This document shows positions 1-6,397 of a stretch of DNA of 44,229 nucleotides, piece by piece. Both the position numbers and the translations under genes were made by a program. Position 1 is the stretch's first letter. Each line of letters begins with the position of its first letter. A model generated the notes under the pieces. It saw only the letters and a program-made list of their open reading frames with translations. It ran no database searches and was not told the origin of the DNA. The DNA comes from Bacteroidia bacterium (GTDB lineage Bacteria; Bacteroidota; Bacteroidia; CAILMK01; JBBDIG01), in contig JBBDIG010000012.1 in assembly GCA_040880525.1 (NCBI GenBank), forward strand, positions 1 to 44,229, given 5' to 3'.

Positions 1-118
1 TGGTCGCATGAAACCCTTAGTTATCAACACTCCTGTGTTTATAGACAGACTCTAAGTAGTTATCCACCACTTGTCAATTCTGAGTTTTTGGACTCCCACC
101 TTAAGCAAGCCCCTATGG

Positions 119-1627
119 TTAGTCACCTTGACCGACCTCGCTCAAATATTCAAAGATAGGGACATCAAACCCGATAGATAACATACCTCTTTTTGGAAGA
201 ATTATAGGATCGTCATTTAAATCAAGAGGTAAAGAATAGTTGACGTTAGCCTCAAGTGAATTAAAAAACTCTACCCCAAACCCTACTCCGATTAACGGAA
301 GTTCAAAATTTCTATTAGTTTTAAGATTCACTATATTATAAATAAGTCCAGATCCAAATAAGTGAAAGTAAATATTATTTATTAAAGGCTTACTTGGAGC
401 ATAATTATCCCAATATCGCCAGGTACCACGATATTTGAATGACTGATTAGGGCCAAATGACCTAGTATATTCGAAATCCGCAAGAATGAACTTTAGCCCA
501 AACTTCTCACTGGCAAATGCTAATTGATTCAATGTGTCTGTAAAAGTCTCATTTACTTTTATGGTTAATTCATTAGCGAATACCCCATAATTTAAGCCGA
601 TCAGGAAATATGGTTTAACCCCCACAAATGTATGTTCCAATGAGGTTAATCTCGCATTTGTAAACTCATCCTCCAAAGCAAGTATTGCCCCTTCCCAATC
701 AACCTTATAACTAAAACTTGTCGGCCTATCATTGTTGATTATTGCCGTTAATATTAAATATTCTTTTAGTATATCTAGTATTTTAACAAAAGTCTCATTT
801 TGAACTTGTGTCTGGTATTCCTTGATAATATCTGTTAAGGTATTTTTGACAGCCTTAAGATTTCGATCGGAAACTACAGATCCCTGAAAATCCATAACCT
901 CAGAATACTTGTTATAAAATTCTGGAATATTATCATCTTTCCAATCATTACCATTGAAATACTTGCTTTCTAAATCCTTGAAAATTTGCTTAACATCATC
1001 ATCCACCTTATTCTCATAGTCAAATTCTTTGCCTATTCCATCTTCAAAATATTTTCTTTGCAGGTCTTCTTCTATTTTGCCATTTTTTACAAGCATTAAA
1101 TATAATCGTTGATAGCAGGTATCTATTAGGAAATTAGTCCATTTATTGGCTTCTGAAGTCTCTGCCATCAACACCTTTGATCGATCTTTTCTTAGTCTAA
1201 CATCAGAAGAATCTAACTTAATGCTAAACGCCTTATGAAAGGTCAATGAGTTTTGAATGGTTGAATCCCCTTTTTTTAATGATAGGTTCTCAAAGCTCAT
1301 GGGATATCTATTCATATAGTCCTTAACTAGTTCATGCGTTAGGGTAAATAGGCCAATTTGATCAATCAGCTTTGCCGATATAATTTCAGAATTCTTTTCA
1401 GTAAGCAAAATTTCCATTGACCAATAAAGAGTATTATATGTAGCATAATTTGAAGTCTCAACTCTCTTCGATACAATATTAAACAACACTCTTTTTTGAA
1501 GTTCCTTTTGTTTCTTTCCTATAATTTCAGAAAGAATTTCTACATCAATATCTGTTTGTCCAAACAATGTTGAAGTGTAAAACAAAGATAGGATCACGAT
1601 CAAAAATTTGATTGAAAAGCTCTTCAT
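119..1627 (-). CDS. Secreted protein of unknown function, possible outer-membrane C-terminal domain
   Basis: No family was recognised. The open frame reaches back to 1654, but the start at 1627 is preferred because it opens directly into a signal peptide (MKSFSIKFLIVILSLFY, then LFGQ) and gives 502 residues. After the signal peptide the first ~300 residues are charged and look mainly helical, with many Lys, Glu and Asp. The last ~180 residues alternate hydrophobic and polar residues (YFLIGLNYGVFANEL, NIYFHLFGSGLIYNIVNL, PLIGVGFGVEFF, MLSIGFDVPIFEYL) as beta-strands of an outer-membrane barrel or sheet do. The gene is clearly more AT-rich than the housekeeping genes to its right, which suggests recent acquisition or an accessory role. 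No partner gene lies next to it in the window; the next gene upstream is divergent. Function unknown; export is inferred from the signal peptide. Confidence 0.75.
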   Translation of the reverse strand: MKSFSIKFLIVILSLFYTSTLFGQTDIDVEILSEIIGKKQKELQKRVLFNIVSKRVETSNYATYNTLYWSMEILLTEKNSEIISAKLIDQIGLFTLTHELVKDYMNRYPMSFENLSLKKGDSTIQNSLTFHKAFSIKLDSSDVRLRKDRSKVLMAETSEANKWTNFLIDTCYQRLYLMLVKNGKIEEDLQRKYFEDGIGKEFDYENKVDDDVKQIFKDLESKYFNGNDWKDDNIPEFYNKYSEVMDFQGSVVSDRNLKAVKNTLTDIIKEYQTQVQNETFVKILDILKEYLILTAIINNDRPTSFSYKVDWEGAILALEDEFTNARLTSLEHTFVGVKPYFLIGLNYGVFANELTIKVNETFTDTLNQLAFASEKFGLKFILADFEYTRSFGPNQSFKYRGTWRYWDNYAPSKPLINNIYFHLFGSGLIYNIVNLKTNRNFELPLIGVGFGVEFFNSLEANVNYSLPLDLNDDPIILPKRGMLSIGFDVPIFEYLSEVGQGD

Positions 1628-1681
1628 AGTTTTATATTTTATTATTTTTGACAAAGTTCAACCATTTCCATTCTCTACACA

Positions 1682-1700
1682 ATACTCATTTAATGAGTAT
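1682..1700. promoter_or_regulatory. Palindrome, copy 1, possible operator
   Basis: The sequence ATACTCATTTAATGAGTAT has perfect 9-base arms around one central base. It lies 55 bases upstream of the preferred start of the minus-strand gene ending at 119, a usual place for an operator. A nearly identical palindrome lies 213 bases away. Dimeric regulators bind sites of this form; the regulator is not identifiable here. Confidence 0.45.
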
Positions 1701-1913
1701 CTTTCACAACAACCGCTCATACAGCCTGAAAACGTAGATTTTATAAATGAAAAAAATGTAAGGTAGGGAGAGCTAAAGGTTCAGCGGATGAGGCTTAAGG
1801 CATTAGCCTAGGTCTATCTCAACCCTCCTCACAACCTCTCTCATTTTCCCTTCAGAATCTTCAGTTCCTAAAGAACAATAAGTCAAAGGTCAGCGACCAA
1901 TCCCACATTGTCA

Positions 1914-1942
1914 ATACTCATTAATGAGTATTTATTGAGTAT
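1914..1942. promoter_or_regulatory. Palindrome, copy 2, with an extra half-site
   Basis: Bases 1914-1931 read ATACTCATTAATGAGTAT, a perfect 18-base palindrome with the same 9-base arms as copy 1 but no central base. A further near half-site, ATTGAGTAT, follows at 1934-1942. Repetition of the same arms in one intergenic region argues for a protein-binding site rather than a chance palindrome. It is 216 bases upstream of the cyclase start. Confidence 0.45.
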
Positions 1943-2158
1943 ACAAAAACCAACAAACAGCGATAACAGCCCAAAACGCTACTATTGAAATAATACCCCA
2001 ATTTGTGAAAACGTCCAAAAACTTCCGGAATCAGTAAATTGTGAGTAGAAACAAAGGAATACCCCGGCTGCAATGACGAACCCCAGCAGCAGACGGTGGA
2101 TTTAATGCCCTGATGAGCCTCCACAAAACCCTTTACTTCCGTAGCTTTCGCAAAAAAA

Positions 2159-3361
2159 GTGGCAAGTATTCCTGCTCGATATCAGCCTTTTGACGGTTTG
2201 GAGGAAAGTCGGTTAAAGGTATCTATACTCACCATTTCATCGGTCCTTATTGCCACGATGGGCATTTTTTGGGGGGCCATTTATTATTGGCAGGATATAA
2301 TCTGGGCGGCTGTTATTCCCTGGAGCTACAGTGTGATTAGTTTTCTTGGGATTGGTGTGTTTAGCCGTACCGGGCGTTTTGCATTTTTCCGCTTTTCTCA
2401 ATTACTGATTACGCTGGTACTGCCTTTCATGCTTACGCTTACGCTGGGTGGGCTTACGGCTTCCAGTGGTGTTATGTTGTGGTCGCTCACCTCTCCGCTG
2501 GGTGCGCTCTTGTTTGATAAGCGTCAACGTGCTTTACCGTGGTTCGTGGCTTTCATGGTGCTTTTGCTGTTTACGGTGGTACTTCAGCCTTATCTTCAGC
2601 CGGTGGAAATTACGGCATGGGTAAGCAATGTGTTGTTGCTGCTGAACCTGGCAGGTGTGTCCTTCGTGGCCTTTATCCTCATCAGCTATTTTATAAGAAA
2701 GCGTGACGAAGCCCACGTATTGCTACATAAGGAGAGAGAAAAGTCAGAGGGGCTGTTGTTGAACATCCTGCCCGCGAAAATAGCCGGGGAATTGAAAGCC
2801 GGACAAACCACCATAGCCGAGCATTTTGATGAGGTGACCATCATGTTTGCCGACCTTGTTGGTTTTACGCCTCTGACCGCGCAGTTGAACCCGAACAAAT
2901 TGCTGAATGTGCTGAATGCCGTGTTCTCTTATATGGACGACTTAGTGGAAAAATACAAGGTAGAAAAGATTAAAACCATTGGCGATTGCTACATGATAGC
3001 GGCTGGCGTGCCCGAACCGCGCCCCGACCATGCGATGGTGGTGGCCGACCTGGCACTTGAGGCAATGGTGCATTTCCGGCAGCATACGTTTTCCGGCCAC
3101 CAGTTGGACTTGCGGATTGGTATAAGTTCAGGGCCGGTGGTGGCAGGCGTTATCGGCAGGAAAAAGTTCATGTATGATCTTTGGGGCGATGCGGTAAACC
3201 TCGCCAGCCGCATGGAATCATCTGGCGAGGCCGGGCAAATTCGGGTGTCGGGAAGCACGTGTAGGCTAATCTGCAAACGCTTCCGCTGCCAAAGCCTGGG
3301 GGAGCAGTTGATTAAAGGCAAGGGGAGCCTTGAGGTGTATCAGTTGCTGGGAAAATTGTGA
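2159..3361 (+). CDS. Membrane-bound class III adenylate cyclase
   Basis: It makes cAMP from ATP. Residues ~20-185 form about six membrane segments; a short charged linker (RKRDEAHVLLHKEREKSE) resembles the signalling helix of class III cyclases; residues ~220-400 are the catalytic domain. Visible key residues are the two metal-binding aspartates (FADLVGFT near 232 and TIGDCYM near 277), the adenine-selecting Lys (EKIKTIGD) and Asp (YDLWGDAVN), and the transition-state Asn/Arg pair in NLASRME. Lys plus Asp indicate adenylate rather than guanylate cyclase. The start is uncertain: 2159 is GTG, an in-frame stop lies at 2114, no in-frame ATG lies between, and a run of seven A precedes it. A good terminator follows at 3466. 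No sensor domain other than the membrane part is visible, so the stimulus is unknown. Confidence 0.92.
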   Translation: MASIPARYQPFDGLEESRLKVSILTISSVLIATMGIFWGAIYYWQDIIWAAVIPWSYSVISFLGIGVFSRTGRFAFFRFSQLLITLVLPFMLTLTLGGLTASSGVMLWSLTSPLGALLFDKRQRALPWFVAFMVLLLFTVVLQPYLQPVEITAWVSNVLLLLNLAGVSFVAFILISYFIRKRDEAHVLLHKEREKSEGLLLNILPAKIAGELKAGQTTIAEHFDEVTIMFADLVGFTPLTAQLNPNKLLNVLNAVFSYMDDLVEKYKVEKIKTIGDCYMIAAGVPEPRPDHAMVVADLALEAMVHFRQHTFSGHQLDLRIGISSGPVVAGVIGRKKFMYDLWGDAVNLASRMESSGEAGQIRVSGSTCRLICKRFRCQSLGEQLIKGKGSLEVYQLLGKL

Positions 3362-3465
3362 TGGGAAGAAATGTGTGGAAGGACAGTATTTCCTGAAAGA
3401 ACAATGTTCGTGACGTGATTCCACAGATTGTTCCCGCCCCTGGAATGACAGAATGGAACCGGTCA

Positions 3466-3496
3466 AGGCGCTCTTCCCCGAATTCGCGCCTCTTTT
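3466..3496 (+). terminator. Intrinsic terminator of the cyclase gene
   Basis: AGGCGC (3466-3471) pairs with GCGCCT (3486-3491) across a 14-base loop and is followed by CTTTT. It is about 105 bases after the cyclase stop and lies just beyond the 3' end of the convergent luxR-type gene. The stem is short but all G-C except one pair. The T-run is only on the plus side, so it serves the cyclase transcript. Confidence 0.5.
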
Positions 3497-3522
3497 ACTG
3501 GATTTCAATTTAGGGAAATTTG

Positions 3523-3861
3523 TCAGTAAGCAGATCTATAAAAATATTCTGCTGCACGCTGCCAGTCCAATATGCTGGTAATTTTCAGCTTGCTGATGAT
3601 ATGCCTCCGGTGCGTATCCACCGTGTGTTTGGAGATGAAGAGCTCAACCGCGATTTCACTGCTTTTCCGGCCTGTGGCCACCATGCTCAGAATTTCCTTT
3701 TCCCGAAAGGTCAGGGTTTGGAGCTTCCTTAAGAGCTCCTCAGGAATTTGGCTGAATTCCGGGTTTTTCTCAGGGTGAGCCGGCTGCACAGACTTGAGGT
3801 TGATGTTCACTTTCAACAGACTCGGGGACACGCCTGTATCTTCAAAGCTTTTAAATTTCAT
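3523..3861 (-). CDS. Small LuxR-type (GerE) DNA-binding regulator
   Basis: A 112-residue transcription regulator. The first ~45 residues are low in recognisable structure; residues ~48-105 are a LuxR C-terminal helix-turn-helix domain with its hallmark pattern: LTFREKEILSMVATGRKSSE, then IAVELFISKHTVDTHRRHI and ISKLKI. There is no receiver, PAS or ligand-binding domain, so it is either a stand-alone DNA-binding protein or depends on a partner. Such short LuxR proteins are common in Bacteroidota. It converges on the cyclase gene with 160 bases between their ends, so the two are not co-transcribed. Targets are unknown; the palindromes at 1682 and 1914 are possible sites but nothing in the sequence links them. 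Confidence 0.88.
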   Translation of the reverse strand: MKFKSFEDTGVSPSLLKVNINLKSVQPAHPEKNPEFSQIPEELLRKLQTLTFREKEILSMVATGRKSSEIAVELFISKHTVDTHRRHIISKLKITSILDWQRAAEYFYRSAY

Positions 3862-4209
3862 AGGAGATTAAGGTTGATTGGCACGGAAAGATATAAAATC
3901 CTATTTAAAAAAGTGAAGGTGATAGAGATATGAGAGGGCTTAGGTACAAGTGCTCTCAAATGCCGCTATTTCTTGGGAGGCGTAATTTGTCTGGCTTCGG
4001 TCTGGTCAGAAGGACTTGCATCCGAACCGGGCTCGGACCCCTCCTTTTATTTCTTTAAAAAACCGGATAACAATAATTTATAAAGCAATTACTTTTTTAC
4101 TTCCTTAAAACCATGCACCATAAATAAAAATAACTCAACCTTTTTACATCTCAGGAAGCATACTCCTAAGCCTTTTTATAAAGTCGAACTTGTGATTAGG
4201 ATTTCTTGG

Positions 4210-4241
4210 TTGCTAAGGTTTATTTTTGAAAAATACCTTTG
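4210..4241 (+). promoter_or_regulatory. Bacteroidota-type promoter for the small reading frame
   Basis: TACCTTTG at 4234-4241 matches the -7 consensus TAnnTTTG exactly. TTG at 4210-4212 lies 21 bases upstream, close to the usual -33 spacing. Transcription would begin near 4248, about 16 bases before the ATG at 4264. The spacing is at the long edge, so the -33 part is less certain than the -7 part. Confidence 0.45.
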
Positions 4242-4263
4242 ACCAGTCTTTTGGGAGTATGTA

Positions 4264-4389
4264 ATGAAACAAAATTCAGGACTTTACAAACAGGATCCCA
4301 GCATCATTAATATATGTTCCCGGTATAAAATCAAGAGACTTTGTGAAATTCATAGAAATAAGGAGAGGCTTCATAAAATCATGATTTGA
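4264..4389 (+). CDS. Possible 41-residue basic small protein
   Basis: This frame is short but has two supports. It follows a perfect -7 element (4234-4241), and it has a Shine-Dalgarno-like GGGAG at 4253-4257 with a 6-base spacer, which is uncommon in this phylum and in this window. The product is strongly basic and begins MKQNSGLYKQDPSIINIC; its second half is rich in Lys, Arg and His, with two Cys overall. It matches no family I recognise. It ends 87 bases before trmD and could be read through into it. It may also be a chance frame inside an untranslated leader. Conservation of the frame in relatives would decide. Confidence 0.3.
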   Translation: MKQNSGLYKQDPSIINICSRYKIKRLCEIHRNKERLHKIMI

Positions 4390-4476
4390 AATACAACTAC
4401 TCCGGTTAAAATTAATCCCTGTCCGCTTTGCACAATCCTTCACGAACTTTGCGGTTCACACAAATCCCGCTGCACG

Positions 4477-5166
4477 ATGCATATATCTATTCTCACTATT
4501 TTCCCCGGTATGTTTGATGGCTTCCTAGGCCAGTCCATTCTGAAGCGTGCGCAGGAAAAGGGATTGCTGGAAATAACCGTACATGATCTGCGGAAGTATT
4601 CAAAGAACAAACATAAAAATGTAGACGACTACGCCTACGGTGGCGGGGCCGGAATGGTCATGATGATCCAGCCGATAGTGGATTGCATTGAGGCCTTGCA
4701 GCAAAGTCGCAGTTTCGATGAGATCATTTTCCTGACACCTGACGGGGAACGGTTGACGCAAGCCCTGGCAAACGATCTGAGCCTGAAAAAGAACCTGCTG
4801 ATGATCTGTGGCCGTTACAAGGGCATTGATCAGCGGGTGCGTGATCATTTCGTGACGCGGGAGATCTCCATTGGAGATTATGTGCTCTCCGGTGGTGAAC
4901 TGCCGGCTGCCGTAGTTACTGATAGCATCGCGCGGCTCATCCCCGGTGTGCTCTCTGATGAAAGTGCTGCCTTGCTGGATTCGTTTCAGGGCGACCTGCT
5001 GGATGCACCGGTGTATACCCGCCCGCCCGACTATCGAGGACTGAAAGTGCCGGAAGTGCTGCTGAGCGGCCACCAGGCCCGGATTGATGCATGGCGGGAT
5101 GAGCAGGCACTGAAGAAAACACAGAGCAGAAGGCCCGATCTGCTGAACGATAGCGGGGAGAAATAA
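4477..5166 (+). CDS. trmD: tRNA (guanine-37 N1)-methyltransferase TrmD
   Basis: It methylates N1 of G37, next to the anticodon, in tRNAs reading CNN codons, using S-adenosylmethionine; this prevents +1 frameshifting. The 229-residue length is normal for the family. It is a SPOUT-fold enzyme: the N-terminal YAYGGGAGMVMMIQP loop and the IGDYVLSGGELPA segment form the knotted cofactor site, and SFQGDLLDAP followed by YTRP is the region that holds the catalytic aspartate in TrmD. The C-terminal LLSGHQARIDAWR is also typical. rplS follows after 89 bases, a conserved pairing; rpsP and rimM, often upstream elsewhere, are absent here. The frame starts at its only good ATG, just after a GAACTTTG element at 4444-4451. 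Confidence 0.97.
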   Translation: MHISILTIFPGMFDGFLGQSILKRAQEKGLLEITVHDLRKYSKNKHKNVDDYAYGGGAGMVMMIQPIVDCIEALQQSRSFDEIIFLTPDGERLTQALANDLSLKKNLLMICGRYKGIDQRVRDHFVTREISIGDYVLSGGELPAAVVTDSIARLIPGVLSDESAALLDSFQGDLLDAPVYTRPPDYRGLKVPEVLLSGHQARIDAWRDEQALKKTQSRRPDLLNDSGEK

Positions 5167-5207
5167 TTCCGCCTTTTTGCGGTGTACGGTTTCCAGTGGA
5201 ATATCGC

Positions 5208-5215
5208 TACATTTG
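5208..5215 (+). promoter_or_regulatory. -7 promoter element upstream of rplS
   Basis: TACATTTG matches TAnnTTTG exactly and lies 40 bases before the rplS start. No clear TTG is at the expected -33 distance; the nearest TTTG (5176-5179) is too far. It suggests rplS can be transcribed separately from trmD. Confidence 0.45.
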
Positions 5216-5255
5216 CACCTCATTTTTGAAACCCATTCATTCAAAATAAGTAGCA

Positions 5256-5603
5256 ATGGACGCTATTATCAAAGAGTTACAGGCAGAAAACCTCAGGTCA
5301 GATCTTCCGGAATTCAGCGCAGGTGATACCATCACCCTCTTTTACAAAATCCGCGAAGCCGGCAAAGAGCGGGTGCAGCCTTTTCAGGGCGTGGTCCTTC
5401 AGCGCAGTGGAAGTGGTGCTACGGAAACATTTACCATCCGTAAAATGAGCAGCGGTATTGGCGTGGAGCGCATCATACCTGTAAACTCACCAAGCATAGA
5501 CCACATCGTGGTGAACAAAAGAGGGAAAGTCAGGAGAGCGCGCATTTTTTATCTCCGGGGCCTCAGTGGCAAGAAAGCCCGCATCAAAGAAAGAAGATAT
5601 TAA
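5256..5603 (+). CDS. rplS: 50S ribosomal protein L19
   Basis: L19 sits at the interface of the large and small ribosomal subunits. The 115-residue length is normal. Hallmarks are the early [19 protein letters not shown] segment, [10 protein letters not shown], the [13 protein letters not shown] segment, SPSIDHI, and the basic C-terminus ending [10 protein letters not shown]. The gene follows trmD as in many bacteria, and a strong terminator begins 25 bases after its stop. As elsewhere in this phylum there is no Shine-Dalgarno sequence before the ATG. Confidence 0.98.
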   Translation: MDAIIKELQAENLRSDLPEFSAGDTITLFYKIREAGKERVQPFQGVVLQRSGSGATETFTIRKMSSGIGVERIIPVNSPSIDHIVVNKRGKVRRARIFYLRGLSGKKARIKERRY

Positions 5604-5627
5604 TCTTAATTCTTGTCTTTTAAGAAC

Positions 5628-5660
5628 AAAGCCATTTCCAGTACCGGGAATGGCTTTTTG
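5628..5660 (+). terminator. Strong intrinsic terminator after rplS
   Basis: AAAGCCATTTCC (5628-5639) pairs with GGGAATGGCTTT (5646-5657) over a six-base loop, a 12-pair stem with a single T-G wobble. The stem runs into a T-tract (5655-5659). It ends the trmD-rplS unit and also separates it from the minus-strand gene ending at 5703. Confidence 0.9.
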
Positions 5661-5702
5661 TTGTTCGGAGCATTTATTATTGGGGCATGGCTCTGCTGTT
5701 AT

Positions 5703-6329
5703 TCAACCGGCCATTTTTCTCAAAACCCTGAAACTTTCAGGACCTTCATTCATGAGCAGATCCAGTATGCTAAGCCCGGGAACAAAACCATAGCGCTGGC
5801 TGAACACCTGAAGATAGGCAACTTCCCTCAGGGGCATATTCTGTTCTGCCAAATATTGGGGCGACCCTTGCCTGAAATCCAGTGCCTTTGACAATATTTC
5901 TCCGCTCAGCCCGGAATTGCGCTGAAACGTTACAGGCATTCTCATCAGCCCGGCCAGTAATTCGATCAATTTAAAATTGAATTCAAAAAGGCCTGAATAA
6001 CGTTCTTTGAAGAATGGTTCGATCAATGGTGCATAATGCTCAAAAAAAGGTGCTTTGCCATAAGCCGACCGGATGGAGACCCAATGCACTCTTTGCCAGT
6101 CTCTGCTGTTATTGATACGAACCTCTCCTGCGGTTTTTTTTGTTTTTCCCTTTTCGAGGGGAATGCTGAGCACCAGCGGCCCGTTTGCACCCAGGATGGT
6201 GGTTCGGCTGCGGGAAGTTTGTTTTTGGAAAGGCTCCCGGTCGTCAAGGATTACGGCTTCTGCACGGGCGGTAAAGGCAAAAAAAGCAAGTGGCGGCAGG
6301 TATTCTGCATCCATTAATAACAATGGCAT
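5703..6329 (-). CDS. WbqC-like family protein
   Basis: This protein belongs to the WbqC-like family, named from an O-antigen cluster gene but of unproven biochemistry. Family-typical segments are LLMDAEYLPPLAFFA at the N-terminus, DDREPFQKQTSRSRTTILG, GPLVLSIPLEKGKTKK, INNSRDWQRVHWVSIRSAYG, APFFEHYAPLIEPFF and the C-terminal half with FVPGLSILDLLMNEGP. The frame extends to 6359, but that codon is TTG; the ATG at 6329 gives 208 residues, starts right at the conserved core (MPLLLMDAEYLPPL) and is preferred. It is divergent from the GWxTD gene. In related genomes this family is often next to the signal peptidase gene lepB, which is not in this window. Confidence 0.9.
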   Translation of the reverse strand: MPLLLMDAEYLPPLAFFAFTARAEAVILDDREPFQKQTSRSRTTILGANGPLVLSIPLEKGKTKKTAGEVRINNSRDWQRVHWVSIRSAYGKAPFFEHYAPLIEPFFKERYSGLFEFNFKLIELLAGLMRMPVTFQRNSGLSGEILSKALDFRQGSPQYLAEQNMPLREVAYLQVFSQRYGFVPGLSILDLLMNEGPESFRVLRKMAG

Positions 6330-6353
6330 TTTTTTCCGGTTATGAATTTTGAC

Positions 6354-6383
6354 TTGCAATGAACGCTATAATTAATAAATTTG
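6354..6383 (+). promoter_or_regulatory. Promoter of the GWxTD gene
   Basis: TTG at 6354-6356 and TAAATTTG at 6376-6383 are 19 bases apart and match the Bacteroidota -33/-7 pattern. The expected start of transcription (near 6390) lies downstream of the first in-frame ATG at 6359, which supports translation from the second ATG at 6398. Confidence 0.55.
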
Positions 6384-6397
6384 AGAAAAGGCTCTTC

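Larger units (their letters stand above)
1628..2158. other. Intergenic region between divergent genes, carries two palindromes
   Basis: About 530 bases separate the minus-strand secreted-protein gene from the plus-strand cyclase. The stretch is AT-rich at its left end. Its distinctive content is two near-identical palindromes at 1682-1700 and 1914-1931, listed separately. The minus-strand frame at 1921-2124 has no protein-like composition and overlaps one palindrome, so it was not called. No tRNA-like fold or convincing small gene was seen. Confidence 0.6.
3862..4476. other. AT-rich intergenic region with a possible small gene
   Basis: About 615 bases between luxR and trmD. It contains a short hairpin (TCCGA 4021-4025 with TCGGA 4033-4037, then a pyrimidine-rich run to about 4055), and a promoter-like element plus small reading frame at 4210-4389, listed separately. 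The last 40 bases before trmD contain GAACTTTG (4444-4451), a partial match to the Bacteroidota -7 element. No tRNA fold was seen. Confidence 0.5.

Noticed and set aside
1921-2124. Minus-strand frame of 67 codons in the intergenic region
   Set aside because: Composition is not protein-like, it overlaps palindrome copy 2 and has no promoter or family match.
4021-4055. TCCGA/TCGGA hairpin with a pyrimidine tail as a terminator
   Set aside because: No plus-strand gene ends upstream of it, and the stem has only five pairs.
4600-5256. Long minus-strand frame opposite trmD
   Set aside because: It is the antisense shadow of a well-identified gene and has no domain.
6330-6359. Upstream extension of the WbqC-like gene to 6359
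   Set aside because: The codon at 6359 is TTG and the extension would overlap the promoter of the divergent gene; ATG at 6329 fits the family.
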